64,000 nucleotides of DNA from Actinomyces capricornis (GCF_019974135.1 NZ_AP025017.1:2480001-2544000); one strand, 5' to 3'; counted from the first letter of the stretch, positions 8,310 to 17,801 are shown. Program-made: numbers and translations. The notes: generated from the letters alone by a model not told the origin.

Positions 8310-9632
8310 ATGGTCGACGGTCTGCTCCAGGTCGAGGGCGGCCGCCCGCTCAGCGGGGAGATCACAGTCCGGGGGGCCAAGAACCTGGTGCCCAAGGCCA
8401 TGGTTGCCGCGCTGCTGGGGGCCACCCCCTCGGTGCTGAGCAACGTGCCGGTCATCCGGGACGTCGACGTCGTCTCGGGCCTGCTCACCCTCCACGGGGT
8501 GACCATCGAGCACGACCCGGGCGAGGGTGTTCTGCACCTGGACCCCTCCCGGGTCGAGTCCGCCCACGTCGCCGATATCGACGCCCACGCGGGCTCCTCG
8601 CGCATCCCCATCCTCTTCTGCGGCCCGCTCCTGCACCGCCTGGGCGAGGCCTTCATCCCCGACCTGGGCGGCTGCCGCATCGGTGACCGCCCCATCGACT
8701 ACCACCTGCAGATCCTGCGCCAGTTCGGCGCCATCGTGGACAAGCAGGCCCAGGGCATCCGGCTGACCGCCCCCGGCGGCCTGCACGGCACGGTCATCGA
8801 GCTGCCCTACCCCTCAGTGGGCGCCACCGAGCAGACCCTGCTCACCGCCGTGCGCGCGCACGGCCTGACCGAGCTGCGCGGTGCCGCCGTGGAGCCCGAG
8901 ATCATGGACCTGGTGGATGTGCTGCAGAAGATGGGCGCCATCATCTCGGTGGACACCGACCGCACCATCCACGTCGAGGGCGTCGAGGAGCTCTCCGGCT
9001 ACAACCACCGCGCCCTGCCCGACCGCATCGAGACCGCCTCATGGGCCTCCGCCGCCCTGGCCACCCGCGGCGACATCTTCGTGCACGGCGCCCACCAGAG
9101 CGATATGACGACCTTCCTCAACATCTTCCGCAAGGTCGGTGGCGCCTTCGACGTGCGCGAGGAGGGCATCCGCTTCTACCACCCCGGGGGCGACCTGAAG
9201 TCCATCGTGGTGGAGACCAACGTCCACCCCGGTTTCATGACCGACTGGCAGCAGCCCCTGGTGGTGGCCCTGACCCAGGCCACGGGCCTGTCCATCGTGC
9301 ACGAGACCGTCTATGAGAACCGCTTCGGCTTCACCGGGGCCCTGCGCAAGATGGGCGCCACCATCCAGGTCTACCGCGAGTGCCTGGGCGGGACCGCCTG
9401 CCGCTTCGGCCAGCGCAACTTCTACCACTCCGCCGTCGTCTCGGGGCCCACTCCGCTGACGGGGGCCGACATTGTCGTGCCCGACCTGCGCGGCGGCTTC
9501 TCCCACCTCATCGCCGCCCTGGCCGCCGAGGGCACCAGCCGGGTCGAGGGCGTCAACCTCATCGACCGCGGCTATGAGAACTTCATGTTCAAGCTCTCCT
9601 CCCTGGACGCCGCTGTCACCCGCCTGGCCTGA
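8310..9632 (+). CDS. murA: UDP-N-acetylglucosamine 1-carboxyvinyltransferase
   Basis: First committed step of peptidoglycan synthesis: enolpyruvyl transfer from PEP to UDP-GlcNAc in the cytosol. The 440-residue protein shows the EPSP-synthase fold with the active-site cysteine at Cys122 in GGCRIGDRP, meaning fosfomycin sensitivity would be expected from the residue alone. The RGAKN motif near residue 22 is present. The ATG at 8310 is preferred over that at 8298 because ATGGAGGT just upstream acts as ribosome binding site. Followed by an acyltransferase and gpsA on the same strand, giving an envelope-synthesis block. Confidence 0.95.
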   Translation: MVDGLLQVEGGRPLSGEITVRGAKNLVPKAMVAALLGATPSVLSNVPVIRDVDVVSGLLTLHGVTIEHDPGEGVLHLDPSRVESAHVADIDAHAGSSRIPILFCGPLLHRLGEAFIPDLGGCRIGDRPIDYHLQILRQFGAIVDKQAQGIRLTAPGGLHGTVIELPYPSVGATEQTLLTAVRAHGLTELRGAAVEPEIMDLVDVLQKMGAIISVDTDRTIHVEGVEELSGYNHRALPDRIETASWASAALATRGDIFVHGAHQSDMTTFLNIFRKVGGAFDVREEGIRFYHPGGDLKSIVVETNVHPGFMTDWQQPLVVALTQATGLSIVHETVYENRFGFTGALRKMGATIQVYRECLGGTACRFGQRNFYHSAVVSGPTPLTGADIVVPDLRGGFSHLIAALAAEGTSRVEGVNLIDRGYENFMFKLSSLDAAVTRLA

Positions 9633-9697
9633 GCATCCCGCCCCCTGGTGGGGCGGGTGGGATCGGGTGCGGGGCCGCGCCGCCCCCGGGGACCCGG

Positions 9698-9703
9698 TAG
9701 GCT
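9698..9703 (+). promoter_or_regulatory. Leaderless -10 box, acyltransferase gene
   Basis: TAGGCT followed by 7 nt (TCGGGCC) and then GTG at 9711, with no ribosome binding site. This is the classic actinobacterial leaderless layout. The same 7-nt spacer occurs before the response regulator gene at 25152. Confidence 0.6.
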
Positions 9704-9710
9704 TCGGGCC

Positions 9711-10496
9711 GTGCCCACCACGCGACGCATGTCCCCGTTCTACCGATTCGCCTCCCGCGGGGCGATCATCCCCTTCCTCAAGGCGGTCTCCCGGCAGCGG
9801 GTGGACGGGGTGGACAACATCCCCTCCCAGGGCGCCTTCATCGCCGTGGCCAACCACCTCACCGAGCTGGACTCCCTGACGGCGATGCGCGCCCTGGTGG
9901 ACCAGGACGTCCCGGTCTACTCCCTGGCCAAATCCACGCTCTTCGATGTGCCCGTGCTGGGCTCGATCCTGCGGGCGGGCGGGCAGATCCCCGTCCACCG
10001 CTCCAGCTCCGCGGCCTCCTCCTCCCTGGGCGAGGCCGAGCGGGTGCTGCGCGCGGGGGAGTCCATCATGGTCTTCCCCGAGGGCACCCTCTCGCGCGAT
10101 CCGCTGAGGTGGCCCATGACCGGCAAGACCGGCGCGGCCCGCCTGGCCATGGCCACCGGTGCCCCCGTGCTGCCCATGGGCCAGTGGGGGGCCCACCTCA
10201 TCCTCGACGGCTACTCCAAGAAGTTGCGGCCCTTCCCCCGCAAGGATGTGCGCATCCTCATCGGCCCGCCCCTGGACCTGACGCGCTTCGGCACCGACAC
10301 CCAGGACCATGAGGCGGTGCGCGCCTGCACCGCCGAGATCATGAGCGCCATCACCGCCCTGGTCGAGCAGTTGCGCGGGGAGAAGGCGCCACGGCCCTAT
10401 GACATGAAGTACGACGGCGACCCGGGCAAGGGGCAGATCGGGGTGCGCCGGCCCGATCCCGAGCCGCAGGAGCCCGGGCCCGGGGAGGGCCTGTGA
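9711..10496 (+). CDS. 1-acyl-sn-glycerol-3-phosphate acyltransferase (PlsC-like)
   Basis: Membrane-associated acyltransferase that makes phosphatidic acid or a related lipid. The 261-residue protein has the H-x4-D catalytic motif NHLTELD (His49, Asp54) and the FPEGT acceptor motif near residue 124. The GTG at 9711 is chosen from the leaderless -10 box; ATG at 9729 is an alternative giving the same domain. The C-terminal tail (GDPGKGQIGVRRPDPEPQE) is charged and probably disordered. It overlaps gpsA by 4 bp (GTGA), so both are coupled and supply phospholipid precursors. Confidence 0.9.
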   Translation: MPTTRRMSPFYRFASRGAIIPFLKAVSRQRVDGVDNIPSQGAFIAVANHLTELDSLTAMRALVDQDVPVYSLAKSTLFDVPVLGSILRAGGQIPVHRSSSAASSSLGEAERVLRAGESIMVFPEGTLSRDPLRWPMTGKTGAARLAMATGAPVLPMGQWGAHLILDGYSKKLRPFPRKDVRILIGPPLDLTRFGTDTQDHEAVRACTAEIMSAITALVEQLRGEKAPRPYDMKYDGDPGKGQIGVRRPDPEPQEPGPGEGL

Positions 10497-11581
10497 CCAC
10501 GGCGGCCGGGCCCGCCGTCGCGGCTGGCGGGGCCGGCATGCCCGACGACGTCGGCGCCCCCGCCCCTGGGCGGGCGGCCGTCATCGGCTCGGGCGCCTGG
10601 GGCACCACCTTCGCCTCCGTCCTGGCCCAGGCCGGCACGCCCACCACCATCTGGGCGCGGCGCGAGGAGATCGCCGCCGAGATCAACGCCGGGGCCAATG
10701 AGCACTACGTCCCCGGGCACCGCCTGCCACCCGGGGTGCGGGCGACCACCGACATGGGCGCCGCGGTGAAGGGCGCCGAGCTGATCGTGGTGGCCCTGCC
10801 CTCCCAGCAGGCCCGCGCCATCATCGCGCCCCTGGCCGGGTCTCTGGCGGACCGGGCCGTGGCCGTGTCCCTGATGAAGGGCGTCGAGCTGGGCACGGGC
10901 CTGCGTATGAGCCAGGTCCTGGCCCAGGCCCTGGATCTGGACGCCGGGCGCGTGGCCGTGGTCTCGGGCCCCAACCTGGCCGACGAGATCGCCGCGGGCC
11001 AGCCCACCGCCACCGTCATCGCCGCCCAGGACCCCCAGGTGGCGGCCCGCGTGGCCGCCCGGTGCGCCACCGGCTCCTTCCGGCCCTACACCAACACCGA
11101 TGTCCTGGGCGTCGAGCTGTGCGGGGCGGTCAAGAACGTCATCGCCCTGGCCGTGGGGGCGGCCGGCGGCCAGGGCCTGGGGGACAACTCCAAGGCCACC
11201 ATCATCACCCGTGGGCTGGTGGAGATCACCCGCCTGGGCATGGCCCTGGGCGCCCGGCCCGAGACCTTCGCGGGCCTGGCCGGCATGGGCGACCTGGTGG
11301 CCACCTGCTCCTCGCCGCTGAGCCGCAACCTGGCCTTCGGGCGCCACCTGGGCCAGGGCATGGATGCCCAGCAGGCCGCCGATGCCTCCCGGGGGGTGGC
11401 CGAGGGCGCCAAGTCGGCCCGGGCGGTGCTCGATCTGGCTAGTGCCCACGGCGTGGAGATGCCGATCACGGCGGGGGTGGTCGCCGTCGTCGAGGGCGCC
11501 GCCAGTGTCGCCGAGGTCACCGACGCGCTGCTGGCCCGCCCCCGCAAGGCCGAGGGCGTCCACGCCTCCCCCCAGCAGTAG
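10493..11581 (+). CDS. gpsA: NAD(P)-dependent glycerol-3-phosphate dehydrogenase
   Basis: Reduces dihydroxyacetone phosphate to sn-glycerol-3-phosphate, the backbone for phospholipids. The 362-residue protein has an N-terminal Rossmann domain (GSGAWG at 32-37) after a 27-residue Ala/Gly/Pro-rich extension, and the conserved CGAVKNVIALAVG helix near residue 210 that carries the active-site lysine. The GTG start overlaps the TGA of the acyltransferase gene and follows GGGGAGGG. An ATG at 10538 would remove half of the extension and cannot be excluded. Confidence 0.94.
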   Translation: MTTAAGPAVAAGGAGMPDDVGAPAPGRAAVIGSGAWGTTFASVLAQAGTPTTIWARREEIAAEINAGANEHYVPGHRLPPGVRATTDMGAAVKGAELIVVALPSQQARAIIAPLAGSLADRAVAVSLMKGVELGTGLRMSQVLAQALDLDAGRVAVVSGPNLADEIAAGQPTATVIAAQDPQVAARVAARCATGSFRPYTNTDVLGVELCGAVKNVIALAVGAAGGQGLGDNSKATIITRGLVEITRLGMALGARPETFAGLAGMGDLVATCSSPLSRNLAFGRHLGQGMDAQQAADASRGVAEGAKSARAVLDLASAHGVEMPITAGVVAVVEGAASVAEVTDALLARPRKAEGVHASPQQ

Positions 11582-11618
11582 GCGCGGGCAGGGGTCTGCG
11601 GGGCCGGATGCGCCGGGC

Positions 11619-12404
11619 TCAGCCCGCCTGAGGCGGGTGGGCCACGTCGATGACCAGACGGGTGGGGTCGTCAAGGGTCAGCACCCGGTAGTCCTGGGTG
11701 CCGGTTCCCAGGACCACCTGGAACTCGCTCTCGAAGGGCATGTCCACATGCGCCCCCGCGATGCCCGGGCCCTGGACGCTGAGGTCCAGGGGCCCGCGGT
11801 GCATCCGGGCCTGCTGCTCGGGGGTGGGGGCGCCGATGGCGCCGGTGCCGGTGATGATGAGCAGATGGCTGCCCCCGACCTCGATGGGCTCGCCCTTGCC
11901 CGGCGTCGTGGCCTCCTGCGCCCACCGCGGGGCCAGCCAGCCGGGAGTGCCCTGGCCGGAGAACTCGACCACCAGGCGGTCGTAGCCCTCCTGGTCGTGG
12001 GTGCCCGCACGCACATCGGTGATGATCAGCGCTGCGCCCTCTGCGGCCGGGCTGCCCTCCGAGCCCGTGCCCCAGGCCTGGCCGCCGGCGGTGGATGTCT
12101 CGCTGCCGTCCGGAGATCCCGCGGTTGTCGGGGCGGGGGAGGGCTCGACCGAGACCGCTCCTGTCCGGCCGCCCTGCCCGGGCCCGGTCGTGGTCGCCGA
12201 GCCCGTGGCCGAGGGGTGTGGGGCGGAGTGGGACGGGGCGGCGGATGTCGGGGCCGGGGGGCTGGTCCTCGCCCCGCAGGCGGTCAGGGCCGCACCGCCC
12301 AGGATCAGGGCCGCGGCGGGCAGGGCGGTGCGGCGCCTGAGGAGGCGGTCGGGCAGCGCCCGGGGAGGGGGCGCCGTGCCCGCGGCAGGGGGCTGCTGAT
12401 CCAT
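11619..12404 (-). CDS. Secreted lipoprotein with AMIN-like C-terminal domain
   Basis: Putative envelope lipoprotein, 261 residues. The N-terminus has an arginine-rich n-region (RLLRRRT), a hydrophobic stretch and the lipobox LTAC with Cys43 as lipidation site; the twin arginines allow Tat export. A long Ser/Thr/Pro linker (45-105) leads to a folded domain (about 115-255) ending in a strand-rich TQDYRVLTLDDPTRLVIDVAH segment typical of AMIN-like domains, which in other proteins bind the cell wall. The second of two adjacent ATGs (12404) has the better spacing to AGGAG. Function unknown. Confidence 0.78.
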   Translation of the reverse strand: MDQQPPAAGTAPPPRALPDRLLRRRTALPAAALILGGAALTACGARTSPPAPTSAAPSHSAPHPSATGSATTTGPGQGGRTGAVSVEPSPAPTTAGSPDGSETSTAGGQAWGTGSEGSPAAEGAALIITDVRAGTHDQEGYDRLVVEFSGQGTPGWLAPRWAQEATTPGKGEPIEVGGSHLLIITGTGAIGAPTPEQQARMHRGPLDLSVQGPGIAGAHVDMPFESEFQVVLGTGTQDYRVLTLDDPTRLVIDVAHPPQAG

Positions 12405-12476
12405 CATGTCTCCTGAAAATCAAATGATCATGCGCTGGATGCGCTTGATGCGTCAGAATACGGCCAGTTGAGGCGG

Positions 12477-12482
12477 TAGCGT
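12477..12482 (+). promoter_or_regulatory. Leaderless -10 box, ddl
   Basis: TAGCGT, then 6 nt, then the ATG at 12489. The 6-nt gap (GGGAGC) could also act as a very close ribosome binding site, so leaderless initiation is likely but not certain. Confidence 0.55.
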
Positions 12483-12488
12483 GGGAGC

Positions 12489-13658
12489 ATGCCAGGAACG
12501 CACCACCCCGACTCCTCTCCTACCAGCACTCCCAGAGCGCGCAGGCCGCGCGTCGCCGTCGTCTTCGGCGGGCGCAGCGGCGAGCACACCATCTCCTGCG
12601 CCACCGCGGCCGGAGTGCTCTCGGCCATCGACCGTCAGCGCTACGAGGTGGTGCCGGTGGGCATCACCCCCCAGGGCCAATGGGTGCTGGTCGACGACGA
12701 CCCCGCCGCCCTGGAGCTCAATGACGCCCGTCCCCCGGTGCGGATCACGAGCGAGGGCCTGGGGCGCGGCGAGCTGTCGGCGCCGCTGGGAGGAGGGCCC
12801 CTGAGGGTCAGCACCTCCACGGGCACCCGGGTCCTGGAGGAGGTCGACGTCGTCCTGCCGCTGCTGCACGGGCCCTACGGGGAGGACGGCACCATCCAGG
12901 GCATGCTTGAGATGCTGGGCCTTCCCTACGTGGGCTGCGGGGTGCTGGCCAGCGCCGCGGGCATGGACAAGCAGGTGACCAAGGTGCTGCTGGGGGCGGC
13001 GGGGATCGCCACCGCGCCGCATGTGGCGATCAGCGCGCGCAGCTGGGCCGGTGAGCGCGAGCGGATCCTGGAGGCCTGCCAGGCGCTGGACTACCCGCTG
13101 TTCGTCAAGCCGGCCCGCGCCGGCTCCTCCCTGGGCATCACCCGGGTGGAGCGGGGCGGGGACCTGGCGGCCGCCATCGAGGCGGCGCGGGAGGTCGACC
13201 CCAAGGTGCTGGTGGAGTCGGGCATCGAGGGACGCGAGATCGAGGTGGCCGTCCTCCAGGGCCGCCATGGGGCCGCGCCCCGGGTGGCCGAGCCCGGCGA
13301 GATCGTCATGGACGCCTCCCAGGGGGCGGGGGAGTTCTACGACTACGAGACCAAGTACCTGGCCCACGATGCCGTGGCCATGGTCTGCCCGGCCCGCATC
13401 GGCCCCCAGGAGCGCGAGCTGGTCATGGACACCGCCGCCCGGGCCTTCGAGGCCCTGGGGGCCGAGGGCCTGACCCGCGTGGACTTCTTCCTGACCCCTC
13501 AGGGGCGGGCTGTGGTCAATGAGGTCAACACCATGCCGGGCTTCACCCCCTTCTCCATGTACCCCTACATGTGGCAGGTCTCGGGACTGGACTACACCGC
13601 CCTGGTCACCGAGCTCATCGAGCTGGCCCTGGAGCGCTCCACGGATGTCAACCGCTGA
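12489..13658 (+). CDS. ddl: D-alanine--D-alanine ligase
   Basis: ATP-dependent ligase making D-Ala-D-Ala for peptidoglycan. The 389-residue ATP-grasp protein has VVFGGRSGEHTISC near residue 22, LLHGPYGEDG near 123, the KPARAGSSLGI ATP-binding segment near 205 and the metal-binding FNEVNT-type motif as VNEVNTMPGFTPFSMYP near 340. A family-specific KYL-type loop is present as YETKYLAHD. It overlaps thiL by 14 bp, so the two are translationally linked. Confidence 0.95.
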   Translation: MPGTHHPDSSPTSTPRARRPRVAVVFGGRSGEHTISCATAAGVLSAIDRQRYEVVPVGITPQGQWVLVDDDPAALELNDARPPVRITSEGLGRGELSAPLGGGPLRVSTSTGTRVLEEVDVVLPLLHGPYGEDGTIQGMLEMLGLPYVGCGVLASAAGMDKQVTKVLLGAAGIATAPHVAISARSWAGERERILEACQALDYPLFVKPARAGSSLGITRVERGGDLAAAIEAAREVDPKVLVESGIEGREIEVAVLQGRHGAAPRVAEPGEIVMDASQGAGEFYDYETKYLAHDAVAMVCPARIGPQERELVMDTAARAFEALGAEGLTRVDFFLTPQGRAVVNEVNTMPGFTPFSMYPYMWQVSGLDYTALVTELIELALERSTDVNR

Positions 13659-14718
13659 GGACCCCTCCGCCCGGACGGTGGCCGATCTGGGCGAGGAGGG
13701 TCTGCTGGCGCTCATCGCCCCACGGCTTCCCCACGCCCCCGGCGAGCTGGTGGGCAGCGGCGATGACTGCGCGGTGCTGGCCCAGCCCGATGCGCGGGTG
13801 GCGGTGAGCACCGATGTGCTGGTCGAGGGCCACCACTTCCGCACCGGCTGGTCCACCGGCCGGGATGTGGGGCGGCGGGCGGCCGCCCAGAACCTCGCCG
13901 ACGCCGCCGCCATGGGCGCCCGGCCCACGGCCCTGGTGGTGGGGCTGGTCCTGCCGCCCTCCACGGCCTCCGCCTGGGTGGAGGATCTCGCCGCCGGCCT
14001 GGCCGAGGGCTGCGCGCCCTGCGGGGCCGGGGTGGTCGGCGGAGACCTGAGCGCCGGGGAGTCCCTGGTGGTCGCCGTGACCGTCCTGGGCGACCTGGAG
14101 GGGCGGGCCCCGGTGCTGCGCAGGGGCGCCAGGGCCGGCGACGCCGTCGTGCACGTGGGCACCCTGGGCCGCAGCGCGGCGGGCCTGGCACTCCTGGATG
14201 CGGGCGCCGCCGACGGGGGCGCTGAGACGGCCCTGAGCCCTGGGGCGCGCCAGTGCGTGGAGGTCTTCCGCGCCCCCCGGCCGCCGCTGGCCGCGGGCCC
14301 GGCCCTGGCCGCCTGCGGGGCGCACGCGATGATGGATGTCTCGGACTCCCTGCTGCGCGATGCCGGGCGCATCGCCCGGGCCTCGGGCGTGGTCCTCGAC
14401 CTCGATGAGCCGGTCGAGGGGGCCCTGGCGCAGGACCTGGCGCTGCTGGAGCCCGTGGCGGTCGAGCTGGCCGGCCTGCGGGCGGCCGCGGGGAGCCCGA
14501 GTGGGCCCGATCCGCGCGCCCTGGCCCGTCGCTGGGTGCTCACCGGGGGAGAGGACCACGGGCTGCTGGCCACCGTGCCACCCGAGGCGGTGGGTGGCCT
14601 GCCGGCAGGCGCCCGCGTCATCGGCTCAGTGCGCCCGGCGCAGGGGCCGGGCCGTGCCCGCGTCCTCATCGGCGGCGCCGAGCCGGACCTGGGTGCCGGC
14701 TGGGACCACTTCGGCTGA
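13645..14718 (+). CDS. thiL: Thiamine-monophosphate kinase
   Basis: Phosphorylates thiamine monophosphate to thiamine pyrophosphate. The 357-residue PurM-type ATPase has GDDCAVL near residue 37, STDVLVEGHHF near 54, GGDLSAGE near 133, MMDVSDSLLRDAGR near 230 and TGGEDHGLL near 299, in the order expected for ThiL. The ATG at 13645 lies inside ddl; the preceding frame is a shadow of ddl. A slightly long Ala-rich insertion is seen around the ELAGLRAAAGSPSGPDPRA region. No TPP riboswitch is visible. Confidence 0.93.
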   Translation: MSTAEDPSARTVADLGEEGLLALIAPRLPHAPGELVGSGDDCAVLAQPDARVAVSTDVLVEGHHFRTGWSTGRDVGRRAAAQNLADAAAMGARPTALVVGLVLPPSTASAWVEDLAAGLAEGCAPCGAGVVGGDLSAGESLVVAVTVLGDLEGRAPVLRRGARAGDAVVHVGTLGRSAAGLALLDAGAADGGAETALSPGARQCVEVFRAPRPPLAAGPALAACGAHAMMDVSDSLLRDAGRIARASGVVLDLDEPVEGALAQDLALLEPVAVELAGLRAAAGSPSGPDPRALARRWVLTGGEDHGLLATVPPEAVGGLPAGARVIGSVRPAQGPGRARVLIGGAEPDLGAGWDHFG

Positions 14719-14831
14719 TCGGTCGGGGCGCGGGCCCGTGGGCGCCTCCCGCCCGTGCCGGCTCCGGCAGCATCTGGCAGGATGAGGGCGGTGGCCGCCG
14801 TGGGCCGCCCGCAGAAGGACCGGAGGCGGCC

Positions 14832-15275
14832 ATGAGCATCGAGACCTACCAGGAGCAGGCGGTCCCCGGCCGCCAGGAGCTGGTCGAGCTCTACGACTCG
14901 GTGGGGTGGCGCCCCTACACCCAGGACCCCGAGCGCCTGGAGGAGGCGGTGCGCGCCAGCCTGTGGGTGTGCGCGCTGCGGGAGGCGGGAACGGCGCGCC
15001 TGCTCGGCCTGGTGCGCGTCGTGGGCGACGACGTGAGCATCGCCTGGCTCCAGGATCTGCTTGTGCGCCCCGAGGCCCAGCGCCGGGGCCTGGGCACGAT
15101 GCTGCTGCGCGCCGCCCTGGATCGCTTCTCCCATGTGCGCCAGTTCCAGCTGCTCACCGACGCCGATGAGGCCACTGAGGCCTTCTACCGCTCGGTGGGC
15201 CTGGTCAGCGCCGATCAGGAGGGGACGGTGTGCTTCATGCGGCCCCTGCCGCCCCCGCCCGAGCCCCGGGGGTGA
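14832..15275 (+). CDS. GNAT family N-acetyltransferase
   Basis: Acetyl-CoA-dependent acetyltransferase of 147 residues. The acetyl-CoA binding motif A is LLVRPEAQRRGLGTMLL (about 77-93). The N-terminal half (LVELYDSVGWRPYTQDPERL) is typical of a GNAT subfamily often annotated only as acetyltransferase; substrate unknown. A GGAGG site stands 5-6 nt before the ATG. It follows thiL by 113 bp and is convergent with rpmB. Confidence 0.85.
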   Translation: MSIETYQEQAVPGRQELVELYDSVGWRPYTQDPERLEEAVRASLWVCALREAGTARLLGLVRVVGDDVSIAWLQDLLVRPEAQRRGLGTMLLRAALDRFSHVRQFQLLTDADEATEAFYRSVGLVSADQEGTVCFMRPLPPPPEPRG

Positions 15276-15323
15276 GTTGAGGCCGGGGAGCGCCGTGGTC
15301 GGGCGTGCCTCCCGGACGCGACG

Positions 15324-15357
15324 AAGGCCGCTGGCCTCGGGCTGAGGCGGCGGCCTT
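15324..15357. terminator. Hairpin terminator between GNAT gene and rpmB
   Basis: AAGGCCGC (15324-15331) pairs with GCGGCCTT (15350-15357), with a further CCTC/GAGG pairing inside. It lies between the convergent GNAT and rpmB genes, so it can end both transcripts; in the rpmB direction it lies about 27 nt after the stop. Confidence 0.65.
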
Positions 15358-15383
15358 GTGCTGCCAGTCGGATGCGGGCGCGC

Positions 15384-15575
15384 TCAGATGTTGCGCGTCA
15401 CCTTCCCGGCCTTGAGGCAGGACGTGCACACGTTGAGGCGCTTGGGAGCACCGTCCACGAGAGCACGCACGCGCTGGATGTTCGGGTTCCACCGGCGGTT
15501 GGTCCGCACGTGGGAGTGCGAGACGCTCTTGCCGAAGATGGGGCCCTTGCCGCAGACGTCGCACACAGCAGCCAC
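15384..15575 (-). CDS. rpmB: 50S ribosomal protein L28
   Basis: Ribosomal protein L28, 63 residues. It is the zinc-binding (C+) form: Cys5-x2-Cys8 in CDVCGKGP and Cys50-x2-Cys53 in [10 protein letters not shown]. The GTG at 15575 is chosen because AGGAG lies 7 nt upstream and the product begins at the conserved MAAVCDVCG; the upstream open frame is not conserved. Divergent from the DAK2-domain gene. Confidence 0.96.
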   Translation of the reverse strand: MAAVCDVCGKGPIFGKSVSHSHVRTNRRWNPNIQRVRALVDGAPKRLNVCTSCLKAGKVTRNI

Positions 15576-15860
15576 GGTTTCACTCCTGATCTTCAATGCT
15601 TGAGCACTCGAGCCGACCGGCCCGGCGCTAGGTCCACCACCCAGCGCAGAGGCGCACCGGGCAACCCGCATACAATAGCGGACGCCACCGAGCGCCCCCA
15701 AGCGCGAAGGGCGTGTGCTCAGGCACATGAAGGGCTCGGCGGGCCTGCGGCACTGACCAGCCCCGATGGGACAAGCGAGAATCTACCGGGTAGCCTGAAT
15801 ATCCGGGGATTCGGCTCCGGCCCGGTACCCGGCACAGATCTCAATGAGAAGGAGGCGGTG

Positions 15861-17801
15861 ATGGCCCAGCCTGATGGAAACGGCCCGGTCCCGCCCCGTG
15901 CTGTGCCCGAGGCTATCGATGGGGCCGTGCTGCGCCGCTGGTTGGCCCTGGCCGAGGATGTGGCCGCCGAGGTGCGCGACCTGGTGGACTCCCTCAACGT
16001 CTTCCCGGTGCCCGACGCCGACACCGGAACCAATGTGCTGCTGACCCTGCGCTCGGCCTGCGACGCACTGGTCCACCTGCCCCGCGCCGCCGACGCCGCC
16101 CAGGTCTCCCGCGCCGCCGCCGACGGCGCCGTCAGGGGGGCCCGCGGCAACTCCGGACTGCTCATCTCCCAGGCCCTGGCCGCCCTGGCGGATATCTGCG
16201 CGCAGGCCCCCGACCCCTCGCGGCTGCGCCCCGTCGAGCTCGTGGCCGCCTATGAGCGCATGGCCTCCACCACCTGGGCGGCGATCTCCCGCCCTGTGAC
16301 CGGCACCCTGCTGAGCGTGGCCCGCGACGCCGCCGCAGCGGCCAGGGCCGCCATGGAGGAGCCCGCACCCGGAGCCCCGGCCACGGCCGGCTCCATCGCC
16401 TCGGCCGCGGCCCTGGGCGCCCAGGAGTCGGTGGTGGAGACCGCCGGACTGGGGCACGGACCGGTGGACGCCGGCGGGGCGGCCTTCATGCTCCTGCTGA
16501 CCTGCCTGTCCGACACCCTTGAGGCCCCCCTTGAGACCACCCTTGAGGCCGGTGCCCAGCCCCAGGGCGGCCGCGGGCGCGCCGGCCTGTGGGCGCGGGC
16601 CCCCTACACGGCGGTGGCCCGCCAGATGCTCGCCGACCTGGCCGAGGGCGGAGCCCTGCACGGCCCGGCCTCAGCGGCCCGGGGCATCTCCACCGGCGAG
16701 TTCGAGGTCATGTACCTGCTGGAGGCCACCGCCGCGCAGGCCGAGCAGCTGCGCCACGACCTGGAGGCCCTGGGCGACTCGGTGGGCGTCGTGGGCACTC
16801 CCGACGCCCTGGGCGTGGGCCTCTACCAGGTCCACGTCCACACCGACGCCCCCCGCGCGGCCCTGCCCCGCCAGGGCCGCGCCCGCCAGATCTGCATCCA
16901 CCACCTCCACCCCACCGCCCTGGTGGTGGCCACCGACGAGCCGCCCTCCCCCTGGGGGCCGCGATCCTCCGGGGCCGCAGGGCACGTGGTGTCCTTCGAG
17001 CGCCTGGCCGCCCGCAGGGCCGAGCGCAAGGCCCACTCCGTGCGCACCCACCCCTCCCAGGCGGCCATGCCCAGGCCGGCCGGCCCGACCCCGGCCGCCG
17101 CCCGGGCAGCGGCCCACAGCCCCTCTGCCCCCGCCCGCGACCAGCGGGTGGGCGTCATCGCCTGCACCCGGGCCCCGGGCCTCATCGAGCAGCTGGCCCG
17201 CTCGGGCGCCGCCGTCGTCCTGGACCCCGACCGCGACGGGATCATGCGCGCGGCCGGGGACCTGGGCGCCCCCCAGGCGATCGTGCTGCCCTGCGACCCT
17301 GCCTGCACCGAGGCCGCCCACGAGGCCGCCCGCGTCCTGGCGGCCCGCTCGGCCGCCGCCTCGGTGAGCCGCCCCGCCGTCCCGGGCCGCACTGCGGCCG
17401 GGCGCGGGTCTGGGCAGAACGACCCCCACCAGCCCGAGGGCATCCAGCTGCTCGTGTGCGACACCGACGACGAGGCCCGCGTCCTGGCCGCCGCCGTCGC
17501 CGTGGCCGGGTGCTCGGGGGAGGCCGAGGTCTCCGACCTGGCCCGCCGCGCCTGGAGGGCCGCTGCCAGGCTGCGCACCATCGGCCTGAGCGGGGCGCAG
17601 GCCGAGCCCGAGGCCGTGGCCCGGGCCATCGCCTCGGCCCTGCGCCCCGACGACGAGCTCCTCACCGTCATCACCGGCCGCCACGCCAGCAGCGACGTGG
17701 GCCTCCTGTCCGCCGGCGCCGCGGGGGCCACCAGGGGGATGGAGGTCGCCGTCCACGCCGGAGGCCAGGAGGCCCCCGACGTCCTCATCGCCATCGAGTA
17801 G
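15861..17801 (+). CDS. DAK2-domain protein, fatty acid kinase FakA-like
   Basis: Two-domain protein of the YloV/FakA family, 646 residues. The N-terminal DhaL-like (DAK2) nucleotide-binding domain has DADTGTN at 52-58 and GARGNSG at 93-99. A middle domain follows and a C-terminal DegV-unrelated FakA domain ends in VTGRHASSDVGLL. FakA phosphorylates fatty acids bound to a FakB partner; no FakB is in the window. AAGGAGG precedes the ATG. It stands just upstream of recG, the usual neighbour in Gram-positive genomes. An Ala/Pro-rich insert (about 400-425) is an actinobacterial elaboration. Confidence 0.85.
   Translation: MAQPDGNGPVPPRAVPEAIDGAVLRRWLALAEDVAAEVRDLVDSLNVFPVPDADTGTNVLLTLRSACDALVHLPRAADAAQVSRAAADGAVRGARGNSGLLISQALAALADICAQAPDPSRLRPVELVAAYERMASTTWAAISRPVTGTLLSVARDAAAAARAAMEEPAPGAPATAGSIASAAALGAQESVVETAGLGHGPVDAGGAAFMLLLTCLSDTLEAPLETTLEAGAQPQGGRGRAGLWARAPYTAVARQMLADLAEGGALHGPASAARGISTGEFEVMYLLEATAAQAEQLRHDLEALGDSVGVVGTPDALGVGLYQVHVHTDAPRAALPRQGRARQICIHHLHPTALVVATDEPPSPWGPRSSGAAGHVVSFERLAARRAERKAHSVRTHPSQAAMPRPAGPTPAAARAAAHSPSAPARDQRVGVIACTRAPGLIEQLARSGAAVVLDPDRDGIMRAAGDLGAPQAIVLPCDPACTEAAHEAARVLAARSAAASVSRPAVPGRTAAGRGSGQNDPHQPEGIQLLVCDTDDEARVLAAAVAVAGCSGEAEVSDLARRAWRAAARLRTIGLSGAQAEPEAVARAIASALRPDDELLTVITGRHASSDVGLLSAGAAGATRGMEVAVHAGGQEAPDVLIAIE

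Noticed and set aside
11605..11640. CCCGCCT-G-AGGCGGG stem as terminator between gpsA and the lipoprotein gene
   Set aside because: Most of it lies within the last codons of the lipoprotein gene; a terminator role is not supported.
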